A stretch of 64,000 nucleotides of DNA from assembly GCF_001412215.1 (NCBI RefSeq), contig NZ_LLWP01000008.1, positions 357,884-421,883 of the forward strand, read 5' to 3'. Under the pieces are notes generated by a model. It was not told the origin of the DNA and ran no database searches. It worked only from the letters and a program-made list of their open reading frames with translations. How positions within the stretch are numbered: the stretch's first letter is position 1; every line of letters starts with the position of its first letter. The stretch comes from Pedobacter sp. Hv1 (GTDB lineage: Bacteria; Bacteroidota; Bacteroidia; Sphingobacteriales; Sphingobacteriaceae). This document shows, piece by piece, positions 35,179 to 43,182 of the stretch. A program made the translations under genes and the position numbers.

Positions 35179-36990
35179 TTACTTTCCTTCTCTAATGTAC
35201 TTTATTGCTCTTTCTACTTGTGCATCAGCAGTTCCGATCAGCTCTTTAACAGATGGGCTAAAATAAATAGCTGGTTTGATGCCAATTCTTTGGGTCTCAC
35301 GTCCATCTGGATAAAAGATTCCGTTTCCTGTGAAGCTAAAGCGAAAAGCACCTGGTAGGGTCAACCTTTTTAAATCGCCATCGGCTCCAGCAGTTTGACT
35401 GCCAATAATGGTAGTATTGTTGTTCAATTGACTTAACATCATGGTATACCATTCGCCCATACTTTGTGTTTCTTCATTGGTTAAGATAATGATTTTACCG
35501 GTATACAATTCTCCCATAGGTTTAAACCCGCCATTAGGTGTAGCCATATAGTTTTCAATTCCTTCTCTATGGATAAAAGCACCAGGATCTTTCAAATCTA
35601 CTGCATAATAACGGGCAAAGATAAATGGGGCCTTACCTAACATTAAAGGTAAAAAGTAGTTAAAAAAACCTGGAGCCTGTGGGTATTTTCTCATGTCTAA
35701 AATAATGGCTTTCTTGCTTTTCAACTCAGCAGATAATTGTGGAAGATCTTTCTCTGCTGGCAGGTCTTTTTCAAAAAGATGGCCCGCCCTGAACAGCACA
35801 ATATCATCGCCAATATTTTCTCTGTCTTTGATCTTTTTTTGTTCTACTCGTTTTTGGATCACATCATTTACAATGAGTTGGGTGTGTTGTCTGTTCTGAC
35901 GGTCTAATAGCTCTAGCTTTAGGTTCAGATCAGTCTTACCTCTTCGCACTTTCACATTTAAATTACCTGTTTGGAGGTTACTAAAGGCTAAAGCATCTGC
36001 CCTATCGTTATTAGTGGTACTCAATTCTCTGTATTTAACTGCATTGTTAGAGGCAGGAAGCAGTGCAGCTCTTTCTTTAAGCCATTTCGCTATTTTGGTT
36101 CCGTTAATGGCCACAATCCGATCGCCGATTTGCACTTCGCTATGTTTGGCCAAAGAATCGTTCAGAAATTTTTTAACGATGATCCCATTAGCTCCCGCTT
36201 GATAATCGAAAGGAGGATTATAGCGTACATTAAAAATAGCCTGAGCCATTTTCATATTTCCTGGCTCCATAATTTCCCCAGCATGCGTATCGTTAATGGC
36301 TGCTGCCAACATCAGAACACTTTTCTCATAACTGGTTCTGTTGTTGATCTTCCTAAAAACAGGCACCATCTCTTTCAACATTTCTTTCCAGGGTTGATCC
36401 ATCATATATTTTGCAGGGAACAAATATTCAATTACATTCCAGGCCTTGGCCAAGGCTAATAAATTCATAGGCTCTTGGTTAAAAGTATAAGTTGCATAAG
36501 GAGCTTCATTGGGCATGTCGCCCTCGTACCACACCGTTGGAATATATTGGTGTTTGCCTGTTAAATTAACCTGATTAGACAATGCCGTTAATTGTGCTTT
36601 TAAAGCTCCAGCATATGCTTTGTTTTTGATCCAGCTGTAATCTATATTTTGCAGCAGGTGCTGATAGCTGTTCTGCTTTTTCCTTTCATAATTTTGGGCA
36701 ACAGCTGATAAAGATGGGTTTATTTCACCAACCATCTCCAACATCAATTGATTGAACTGGTTGGCATCTGCATTTTTAACTGAGTCGATTAAAGCCAAAA
36801 AAACTTTGTCGGCATCAAATTGACCAGTAATGCTCTTTTGCGATTTGTATTTAACCAAACCCCATACTTGTATAAACTGCTGGATGTTTTGATTTTGCGT
36901 TTTCGCATTTTTTTGTTGCGCCTGTAATTGAGGTATATTTAACCCTACAATAGCTAAAAGGAAAAGGAAGTAATATTTAATTTTTTTCAT
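35179..36990 (-). CDS. S41 family peptidase with PDZ domain
   Basis: 603-residue exported protease of the C-terminal-processing type (signal FLFLLAIVGLNIPQLQAQ). After a long helical N-terminal part, a PDZ domain covers about 258-345 (GIIVKKFLNDSLAKHSEVQIGDRIVAINGTKI) and the S41 catalytic domain follows (AIILDMRKYPQ, then IIILTNEETQSMGEW with nucleophile Ser510, and GSQTAGADGDL). Family members degrade or trim periplasmic proteins; this member's substrate is not known. It is transcribed away from the LytS/LytTR pair, leaving a 199-bp divergent region with paired repeats. Confidence 0.9.
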   Translation of the reverse strand: MKKIKYYFLFLLAIVGLNIPQLQAQQKNAKTQNQNIQQFIQVWGLVKYKSQKSITGQFDADKVFLALIDSVKNADANQFNQLMLEMVGEINPSLSAVAQNYERKKQNSYQHLLQNIDYSWIKNKAYAGALKAQLTALSNQVNLTGKHQYIPTVWYEGDMPNEAPYATYTFNQEPMNLLALAKAWNVIEYLFPAKYMMDQPWKEMLKEMVPVFRKINNRTSYEKSVLMLAAAINDTHAGEIMEPGNMKMAQAIFNVRYNPPFDYQAGANGIIVKKFLNDSLAKHSEVQIGDRIVAINGTKIAKWLKERAALLPASNNAVKYRELSTTNNDRADALAFSNLQTGNLNVKVRRGKTDLNLKLELLDRQNRQHTQLIVNDVIQKRVEQKKIKDRENIGDDIVLFRAGHLFEKDLPAEKDLPQLSAELKSKKAIILDMRKYPQAPGFFNYFLPLMLGKAPFIFARYYAVDLKDPGAFIHREGIENYMATPNGGFKPMGELYTGKIIILTNEETQSMGEWYTMMLSQLNNNTTIIGSQTAGADGDLKRLTLPGAFRFSFTGNGIFYPDGRETQRIGIKPAIYFSPSVKELIGTADAQVERAIKYIREGK

Positions 36991-37067
36991 GATCTTTTGT
37001 TTAATGGCTCAAATATCTAGGTCCAGAATTAATGAACAGAAAGTGATTGACCAACGCCAAACTTCTG

Positions 37068-37127
37068 TTGACAAGAAGCAAAAAGCCCTAAAACCAATCA
37101 TGTGTAGCCATTAGCCAATCTTGTCAA
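37068..37127. promoter_or_regulatory. Inverted repeat in the S41 / LytS divergent region
   Basis: TTGACAAGA (37068-37076) and TCTTGTCAA (37119-37127) are exact 9-bp reverse complements 42 bases apart. The second arm sits in a further hairpin of GCCAAT and ATTGGC. The placement between two divergent starts suggests regulatory sites, possibly of the LytTR regulator encoded next to it, but no known consensus is matched. Confidence 0.3.
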
Positions 37128-37189
37128 TAAAATTGGCCATTTGGTGTAATCTTTTCCTCAACAGCATTATTTTAAACTACTTTTAAACC

Positions 37190-38233
37190 ATGAACAAACG
37201 ATTATTATTCTATTTACATATTGGCTATTGGTTGTTGGTATTAACGCAGGTCTTGCTGGTCGCTTTTGGCACAGGAGTTTTAGGCACCCAGTTCGATTGG
37301 CCCATCTTCCTCTCTATTGTATTACCCGTTAAGGCTTTGCAGGTTACTTGTTCGGCCTTGTTTTTCTATGTCAACTATCTTTTGTTGGTTCCCTATGTTT
37401 TAAAAAGGGGCAGTATCTTCAAATACATCCTGTCTTTATTGGGTTGTATCTTGGTATTTAGTCCACTTTATTACTTAATGGAGCAGATTGTGTATCCATT
37501 AATTGGTTGGAAAAGCTATAGCCTAGACCTCGACTTCTTTTTCGCTTTTATTGTTGCACTTGGCGCTAACTTTTTGAACATATTTTTAGGTTTGTTGCTA
37601 AGTTATTTAATGGATTGGCGTACCATCCGTGCCGAGAAAGAAGTGGTAGAGAAAGAACAACTCAAAACAGAATTGGCCTTTTTAAAATCACAAGTTAACC
37701 CTCATTATTTGTTCAACACCATTAACGACATCTATTCGCTTACCCAACAACAATCTGAAGAGGCACCAGAGGCTTTGCTCAAACTTTCTGAATTGTTGCG
37801 TTACATGTTAAGAGAAAGCGACGATCCTTATGTACCTCTAACCAATGAAATAGATTACCTGAACAATGTTATTGCGCTGCAAAAAATTGGGCAGAAGGGC
37901 TTTTCGCATATCAACTTTAAGGTAATAGGTACAGTAGCACAGCAAAAGATTGCTCCCTTAATTTTAATTAATTTTATAGAAAATGCGTTTAAACATGGTA
38001 TTTTTAAAAACAGTGAAGAACCCATCCAGATTTTGATTGCTATTGATGGGCAATCTTTTCACCTCCATTTGCGCAATAAAATTAATACGGCAAAGAAGGA
38101 TAAAACTGGCGGAATAGGTTTGGTAAACGTACAAAGGCGTTTGGCCCTGATCTATCCGAACAGGCATGAGCTTTTAATTGACCAGCAAACTGATACCTTT
38201 ATTGTTGATTTAAAAATTGACCTTTATGATTAG
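37190..38233 (+). CDS. LytS-type sensor histidine kinase
   Basis: 347-residue membrane kinase of the His_kinase (PF06580) family. Four membrane segments fill residues about 10-142 (for example YWLLVLTQVLLVAF, ILSLLGCILVFSPLYYL, ALGANFLNIFLGLLLSYL). A coiled-coil linker leads to the phospho-acceptor box QVNPHYLFNTINDIYSL with His172. The ATPase domain has LILINFIENAFKHGIF and GIGLVNVQRRLALIYP. No separate sensor domain is seen, so the signal is probably sensed by the membrane part. The gene overlaps the response regulator start. Confidence 0.95.
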   Translation: MNKRLLFYLHIGYWLLVLTQVLLVAFGTGVLGTQFDWPIFLSIVLPVKALQVTCSALFFYVNYLLLVPYVLKRGSIFKYILSLLGCILVFSPLYYLMEQIVYPLIGWKSYSLDLDFFFAFIVALGANFLNIFLGLLLSYLMDWRTIRAEKEVVEKEQLKTELAFLKSQVNPHYLFNTINDIYSLTQQQSEEAPEALLKLSELLRYMLRESDDPYVPLTNEIDYLNNVIALQKIGQKGFSHINFKVIGTVAQQKIAPLILINFIENAFKHGIFKNSEEPIQILIAIDGQSFHLHLRNKINTAKKDKTGGIGLVNVQRRLALIYPNRHELLIDQQTDTFIVDLKIDLYD

Positions 38234-38945
38234 ATGCATAGTTGTAGATGATAAACCTTTAGCCATTGATGTTTTAAAACATTATATCTCTAAAGTGCCA
38301 TCTTTAACGCTAAGTTTTAGTACTGTTAACCCCCTTGAGGCCCTAAACAAAGTAATTGAAGGCGAAGTAGATCTCGTTTTCTTAGACATACAGATGCCCG
38401 AGCTGAGTGGTTTACAATTTATGAAGATTGTAAAAGGAAAATGTTTGGTGGTTTTAACCACCGCCTATGCCGAATATGCATTAGAAGGTTTTGAAAATGA
38501 TGCCGTAGATTATTTATTAAAACCCGTTTCTTTTGAACGTTTTTACAAAGCGGTAGAAAAGGTACAACTGATTTTAAAAGGTTTAGCCGAAACCAAAAAC
38601 CCAAGTACCGCAGCAGTGGTAAAGGAAAAAGAGGTGACCCACATTTTTGTAAAAACAGAGTACAAATTGATAAGGATTAATGTAGCTGATATCTTATTTA
38701 TTGAGGGCTTACAAAACTATGTGATCATCCATACCGCTACAGAAAAGATTACCAGTTTACAGACCATGAAAAAAACTGAAGAGCAGTTACCTGCTGATCA
38801 GTTTATGCGTATCCATAAGTCGTTTATTGTAGCCCTCCATAAGATTACCAGTATTGAACGGAACAGGGTAATTATAGGCGATCAAACTATTGCGCTAGGA
38901 GAGGTTTACCGTGATGCTTTTTATAAGGCAATAGCTCACAATTAA
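38226..38945 (+). CDS. LytTR-family response regulator
   Basis: 239-residue regulator from ATG 38226, which overlaps the kinase gene by 8 bp; a TTG nine bases earlier is less likely. The receiver domain has IVVDDKPLA and phospho-acceptor Asp54 in VFLDIQMPEL. The C-terminal LytTR DNA-binding domain (about 140-238) shows YKLIRINVADILFIEGLQNYVIIHT and MRIHKSFIVALHKI. It works with the preceding LytS-type kinase. Target sites would be direct repeats upstream of regulated genes; none identified with confidence. The stop codon is one base from the OmpA-family gene stop on the other strand. Confidence 0.95.
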   Translation: MIRCIVVDDKPLAIDVLKHYISKVPSLTLSFSTVNPLEALNKVIEGEVDLVFLDIQMPELSGLQFMKIVKGKCLVVLTTAYAEYALEGFENDAVDYLLKPVSFERFYKAVEKVQLILKGLAETKNPSTAAVVKEKEVTHIFVKTEYKLIRINVADILFIEGLQNYVIIHTATEKITSLQTMKKTEEQLPADQFMRIHKSFIVALHKITSIERNRVIIGDQTIALGEVYRDAFYKAIAHN

Positions 38946-38946
38946 G

Positions 38947-39777
38947 CTATTTTAATACCAATTCAACTCTTCTGTTTTTGGCTTTGCCCTCTTCGTTGGC
39001 ATTGCTGGCAACTGGGGCTAAAGAGGCCACACCTTGTGCGTTGATCTGGGTTTTGTTTACCCCATATTTAGTGGCCAGTTCTGTAGCTACGGCATTGGCC
39101 CTATTCTTTGAAAGAATCAAATTCTGGTTAAAATCGCCCACATTATCGGTATGCCCTACAACGTATACCTGCATATTTGGATTAAGCTTTAAAAATTTGG
39201 CCATCTCTGTTAAGGTTGCTGCCGACTCGGGCAAAAGAACGGCCTGCCCTGTATTGAAAAGGATACCATAAAAAACAGCTTTGCCCTCTTCTTGGATATT
39301 CCCTTTAATCTCATCAGCACTGGCCACAACATCTTGTTTCATCTTTTCTTCCTTAATGCTGGTTACCGAATAATAACCAGATCCATCTGTATATACTCCT
39401 ACCCAATAAAGGTCATTTCCTTTTTTAAGTTTACCATACAAATAATTATCTGCCCGATATAAGATTTCTCCACCTGCTTTTTCAATGGCATTTACATAGT
39501 TTTGGCAAATCTGTACACCTGATGGACGGCTCTGAAAGTCGCCATTAAACTTATAACTGACCATAAACTTAGGGCCTTGTTTGATAAAATCTATCCGACC
39601 TTTAACCTTATCTTTTTGGTAGATTTCCATTTGGTCGTACTCTTTTTCTACACACTCGGTTACAGTATGGTTGGCCAAGCTACTGGCAAATAAGGGATGT
39701 CCTTTACAAGGTGCATTTTGGGCGTCAGCAAATTTGCTCGCCAACAGGAACATGAAGATCAAGGCAATGTTTTTCAT
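38947..39777 (-). CDS. OmpA-family outer-membrane protein
   Basis: 276 residues from ATG 39777; an in-frame extension of 11 residues upstream would precede a perfect signal peptide (IALIFMFLLASKFADAQ) and is rejected. The N-terminal part (about 20-140) is a beta-type domain of unknown role. The C-terminal OmpA domain that binds peptidoglycan runs from ILFNTGQAVLLPES through VYVVGHTDNVGDFNQNLILSKNRANAVATEL to KAKNRRVELVL, with the Asp and Arg of the diaminopimelate site in place. Probably anchors the outer membrane to the wall. Confidence 0.9.
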   Translation of the reverse strand: MKNIALIFMFLLASKFADAQNAPCKGHPLFASSLANHTVTECVEKEYDQMEIYQKDKVKGRIDFIKQGPKFMVSYKFNGDFQSRPSGVQICQNYVNAIEKAGGEILYRADNYLYGKLKKGNDLYWVGVYTDGSGYYSVTSIKEEKMKQDVVASADEIKGNIQEEGKAVFYGILFNTGQAVLLPESAATLTEMAKFLKLNPNMQVYVVGHTDNVGDFNQNLILSKNRANAVATELATKYGVNKTQINAQGVASLAPVASNANEEGKAKNRRVELVLK

Positions 39778-39869
39778 CTGTATTTTTTCAATAGGATAAT
39801 GGCCAACCAACCATTGGCCAGCCTTATATTTAGATAGCTAAAAATACTAAAATGTTACTAAATACGCCA

Positions 39870-40316
39870 CTATTTTTGCTTAAACATCTTGTACGAGAAG
39901 CCTTTATCCCCATCGCCCAATACAGCCACAAAAAGCGTGGTATCATTCAGCTTGGTGTATTGTATTTTTTTGGGAAAATCGTGCTTCGGGTTTTCAAATG
40001 AAAATTTGCCCTGCACTTCTTTATTCAATACAAAAGCTATTGGTTGTGCATTATTTTGGTTCAGCACTCTGGCCGTGTAAATAATTTTTTCTGCACTCAT
40101 TTTGATGGATAACTCTTCTTCAACCTGTTTGTTGCCTGTTTTAATTTTGTACGAACTGCCTTCCAGTAAATTGTCCTTGTTCAGTTTCCAGGTTTCATAG
40201 GTTTCTTTTTTCTCTACCTTCCAAGTTCCTGCTAAAAAATAAAGGTCTTTCATGTTGTGGCTAGCCATTAAGCTGCTGATCACTACTACTGTAAATAGGC
40301 TGGTTATACTTTTCAT
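39870..40316 (-). CDS. DUF6265 family exported protein
   Basis: 148 residues. The N-terminal hydrophobic stretch (LFTVVVISSLMASHN) is a signal peptide or anchor. The domain starts LYFLAGTWKVEKKETYETWKL and includes LLEGSSYKIKTG, FVLNKEVQGKFSFENPKHDFPKKIQY and LGDGDKGFSYKMFK, features of the DUF6265 family (small beta-barrel, lipocalin-like). Function is unknown; the fold suggests ligand binding. It lies upstream of the OmpA gene on the same strand, 92 bp away. Confidence 0.85.
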   Translation of the reverse strand: MKSITSLFTVVVISSLMASHNMKDLYFLAGTWKVEKKETYETWKLNKDNLLEGSSYKIKTGNKQVEEELSIKMSAEKIIYTARVLNQNNAQPIAFVLNKEVQGKFSFENPKHDFPKKIQYTKLNDTTLFVAVLGDGDKGFSYKMFKQK

Positions 40317-40397
40317 GTACTTATTTTTTAAAATGTGTTTGTTTATTTCACAAAAGTGGAGCTATTTTAAAACTCGAAATTGTAAAAATGCGACAGC

Positions 40398-41216
40398 TTA
40401 TTCGAAAGTTGCAAACAACGTAGACATGGTGAGGTTACCTGCATAAAACTTTTTAGGAGTTACCCCTGTAAACTCCTTAAAATCTTTAATAAAATGTGCT
40501 TGATCAAAATAATCGCCGGTATAAGCGATCACGGTAAGGCTAGGTGCTTGTCCTTTGAGCAATAATGTTTTTAAAGTAGCCTGCAACCTAAATATCTTGG
40601 CCAATTGTTTAGGGCTTAAACCTACCAGTGTAGCAAATTTGCGTTCTAATTGACGCCTATTGATGGCCAACTCTTTCGATAATGCTGCAACACTCATTTG
40701 GCCGTTTAAGGTTAACATGGTTTCAATACTCGATTTAATTAAACGGTCTACAGCTTCCTCGTTCACCAAACAATTGATCAGAAATGTTTCGAGCAGTTTG
40801 ATTCGCTCTACTGTGGTTGCAGCTGCAAGGATTTCTTTTTCCAGCTGCTCTCCTTTAGCTCCAAACAGTTCTGGTAAAGGAACCGCCCTATTTTCCATCG
40901 TACTTGCTGGTACAGAGATAAAAGGGACGAAGCCATGGGGGTGAAAACGAATGGCAAAAATAGCTGTTTTGCCGGTCTGCCTAATTTCTAATGGTTTAGT
41001 AATCTGTCCAAACACAAAAGCTTTGGGCTGTACAATATGGCTTCCATCTTCAAAATATTGCTCGTACAAGTCGCCACAATGAAATATCATTTCCATGCAA
41101 CCATCAGGCACAATCCTTTGTTTTTCAGGATTGGGGTACGCTGGGCCCTCCAATGTCCAATAACATTTAACAAAAGAATCGAGATCTGCACTTGGCAGAA
41201 TGGTGTTATAGTTCAT
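40398..41216 (-). CDS. AraC-family transcriptional regulator with DUF6597 N-terminus
   Basis: 272-residue one-component regulator. The N-terminal half (about 1-115: FVKCYWTLEG, VPDGCMEMIFHCGD, FAIRFHPHGF) matches the DUF6597 sensor module common in Bacteroidota. The C-terminal half has two helix-turn-helix motifs (VAALSKELAINRRQLERKFATLVGLSPKQLAKIFRL and LTVIAYTGDYFDQAHFIKDFKEFTGVTPKKFYAG). Ligand and targets unknown. It is a single gene. Confidence 0.93.
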   Translation of the reverse strand: MNYNTILPSADLDSFVKCYWTLEGPAYPNPEKQRIVPDGCMEMIFHCGDLYEQYFEDGSHIVQPKAFVFGQITKPLEIRQTGKTAIFAIRFHPHGFVPFISVPASTMENRAVPLPELFGAKGEQLEKEILAAATTVERIKLLETFLINCLVNEEAVDRLIKSSIETMLTLNGQMSVAALSKELAINRRQLERKFATLVGLSPKQLAKIFRLQATLKTLLLKGQAPSLTVIAYTGDYFDQAHFIKDFKEFTGVTPKKFYAGNLTMSTLFATFE

Positions 41217-41291
41217 TGGATCAGCTTTGCTATAAAAATAGTGCTCCTGCAGGTTTTTTGCAAATGGATGATGTTATCATTTTGTTCAAAC

Positions 41292-41325
41292 ACAAAAAAG
41301 CACCAACCTTTTCAGATTGATGCTT
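41292..41325 (-). terminator. Terminator of the PadR / membrane protein operon
   Basis: On the minus strand, AAGCATCAATC pairs with GGTTGGTGCTT (two G-U pairs) and is followed by six T. On the plus strand the same arms would have C-A mismatches, so it works in one direction only. The 34-base segment is identical to the terminator at 42800-42833. Confidence 0.75.
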
Positions 41326-41346
41326 GGCATATTTCGTTCAAAAAAT

Positions 41347-42420
41347 TTATGAAGCTGTTTTTAAATTGCGCATACTTTTTGTGCTGGTACCCAATAACCT
41401 ACCTGCTACAATGCAGATCAGCATGGCCGAAACAAAATATATAGTAAGTTGATTATCACTAGTTCTAAAACTGTCTGCCCTCATACCTACAATGGTTTCT
41501 AAGCTAACTCCAAGTGCACAAAAGAAAAAGATGTATTTGTTAACCTTTCCTCCTTTATTATAAAATGCAATTAAAAAGCTAGCCATAAAATATACCATTC
41601 CAAATATGGCGGCATTTAACATTATTGACCCTGTCTGCATGATTCTTGTAGATGCTGCAAAGAGTTCAATGACAAAGCCAAAACAGATGAGTGCTACAAT
41701 TGAGGGTTTTTCAAATAATGCCTTAAGATTAAGACCTTCATTTTTATGGATACTAAAAACTAAACTTAATATAGCCAGCAGGATATTAATAATGGCAAAC
41801 AACTGGCTAAATTCGGCTAGTAAACTTGAGAATTTATGCCCAGGATAAACTAAGGCGTAATAAATATTCCATCTGAGCAGTTTGGGCAACAAGAATGCAA
41901 ATACGACCATTGGCACAAAAGAAATCAGCACAATACGGCTCATATTTTCATTCATCTGTTTCTCAATAAATTTGGAGATCTTGTTTTTTTGCTTCACAAA
42001 GTACCAGACAAAACAAGTGAACAGCAGATGGAATGTGGTAATGATGATGGTAGAGGTGGTAGAGACTTCATAAAACTTATATACGGTTAAATAAACCGAG
42101 CAAATACCTATCAATAAAATTGCCGGAACAGAGTAAATGAGATTAAAACCTAAAAATAAATAAGCCCATGTTTTATTTATCGTTACCGTGGTATTTACCT
42201 TGGCATATTCTTCGGTAAGTATTTCTGCATGCCCCAATCGTTTACGTGCAATTAAAAATGCTTCTTCTTCTGTAAGGTTATTCCGCTGCAATGCTTCGGT
42301 CGCATCGTGTAAATGAGCAGTTAATTCTATAACATCTGCATTGGTTAGGCTTCCTTGGCTTTTGATCACTGAGATATAGTCATCAACAGACTGTTGGAGG
42401 TTGAAAGTGGATGGTTCCAT
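41347..42420 (-). CDS. Polytopic membrane protein with HAAS-like N-terminal helix bundle
   Basis: 357 residues. Residues 1-75 form a soluble helical domain (SVDDYISVIKSQGSLTNADVIELTAHLHDATEALQ, then EEEAFLIARKRLGHAEILTEEYAKV) like the HAAS/permease-prefix domains that accompany PadR regulators. Residues about 80-350 hold about eight membrane segments. Its gene overlaps the upstream PadR-family gene by 55 bp, a strong sign that the regulator and the membrane protein form one unit. It may sense or carry out the function controlled by PadR; no enzyme motif is visible. Confidence 0.85.
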   Translation of the reverse strand: MEPSTFNLQQSVDDYISVIKSQGSLTNADVIELTAHLHDATEALQRNNLTEEEAFLIARKRLGHAEILTEEYAKVNTTVTINKTWAYLFLGFNLIYSVPAILLIGICSVYLTVYKFYEVSTTSTIIITTFHLLFTCFVWYFVKQKNKISKFIEKQMNENMSRIVLISFVPMVVFAFLLPKLLRWNIYYALVYPGHKFSSLLAEFSQLFAIINILLAILSLVFSIHKNEGLNLKALFEKPSIVALICFGFVIELFAASTRIMQTGSIMLNAAIFGMVYFMASFLIAFYNKGGKVNKYIFFFCALGVSLETIVGMRADSFRTSDNQLTIYFVSAMLICIVAGRLLGTSTKSMRNLKTAS

Positions 42421-42737
42421 AGTTTATGTATTAGGTCGTTTATAAAATTCCATTGCGAATATTGTTGTTCAAGCTCCTGTTTACCCTTATCGGTAAGGGC
42501 ATAATATCTTCTTTCTCTACCTGATTCTGCTTTTTTCCAGTTCCCTTCAATCCACTCCTTAGCTTCCATTTTTTTTAAAACTGGATACAGTGTACCCTCT
42601 GCCACATTTAATTGTCCTTTGGTCTTATCCCTAAGTTCTTGAATAATCTGATATCCATAACTCTCTTGGCCCCTTAAGATCAATAATACAATTGGCGCTA
42701 ATGAGCTTGCCATCAATTCTTTATTTAGCTCTTTCAT
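42366..42737 (-). CDS. PadR-family transcriptional regulator
   Basis: 123 residues from ATG 42737; longer in-frame starts upstream run into non-family sequence. The winged-helix domain shows LAPIVLLILRGQESYGYQIIQEL, VAEGTLYPVLKKMEAKEWIEG and SGRERRYYALTDKGKQEL, all typical for PadR. The C-terminus is short (LSTSNSLLMTISQ) and overlaps the following membrane-protein gene by 55 bp. Its likely operator, a near-palindrome, is directly upstream. Confidence 0.92.
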   Translation of the reverse strand: MKELNKELMASSLAPIVLLILRGQESYGYQIIQELRDKTKGQLNVAEGTLYPVLKKMEAKEWIEGNWKKAESGRERRYYALTDKGKQELEQQYSQWNFINDLIHKLWNHPLSTSNSLLMTISQ

Positions 42738-42746
42738 TCCACAATT

Positions 42747-42767
42747 ATACATAGAAGTTCTAAGTAT
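42747..42767. promoter_or_regulatory. Near-palindrome before the PadR gene
   Basis: ATACATAG and CTAAGTAT are reverse complements with one mismatch around a 5-base spacer, starting 10 bases before the start codon. Position fits autorepression by the PadR-family protein; the motif itself is not a proven consensus. Confidence 0.3.
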
Positions 42768-42799
42768 GCAAAACTTTTCAAAAAAAATTGTTTCCAAAA

Positions 42800-42833
42800 A
42801 CAAAAAAGCACCAACCTTTTCAGATTGATGCTT
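42800..42833 (-). terminator. Terminator of the CDGSH gene
   Basis: Identical over 34 bases to the element at 41292-41325: minus-strand stem with two G-U pairs and a six-T tail. It lies 47 bp after the stop of the CDGSH-protein gene. Confidence 0.75.
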
Positions 42834-42879
42834 TAACTGTACGTTTTTTCTTAAGCCAGAAATGACTTAGATTCTACGC

Positions 42880-43104
42880 TTAAACTTTTTTAGGTGGCAG
42901 ATCAAAAGCAACAGCTTCATGCTCAAAATGGCCATTGTGCGACCCATCGCAAAAAGGTTTGTTTTTAGAAAGACCACATCTGCAGATCGAAAGAACTGTT
43001 CTTCCTTGTAATCCGTATGCATCTCCATTTCTATCTACGATTTCAAAATCGCCCTCTATCTTCACCGATCCGTTATTGTTAATTGTAAGTTTTGTTTTCG
43101 ACAT
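42880..43104 (-). CDS. CDGSH iron-sulfur domain protein
   Basis: 74-residue cytoplasmic protein carrying one CDGSH motif: CRCGLSKNKPFCDGSHNGHF contains the three Cys and one His that hold a 2Fe-2S cluster (as in mitoNEET-type proteins). An N-terminal beta stretch (KLTINNNGSVKIEGDFEIVD) precedes it. Proposed roles are redox sensing or cluster transfer. Short single-gene unit with its own terminator. Confidence 0.93.
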   Translation of the reverse strand: MSKTKLTINNNGSVKIEGDFEIVDRNGDAYGLQGRTVLSICRCGLSKNKPFCDGSHNGHFEHEAVAFDLPPKKV

Positions 43105-43182
43105 TTGTTTTTGTTTTCGACAAAACTAACCAATGTATGCCCACGGCTGAAATCTCATTTCTATTTAGAAACATTCTCTGGT

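Noticed and set aside
41037..41444. Rightward 135-codon open frame across the AraC gene start and the terminator
   Set aside because: Antisense to two real genes and includes a terminator hairpin; unlikely protein.
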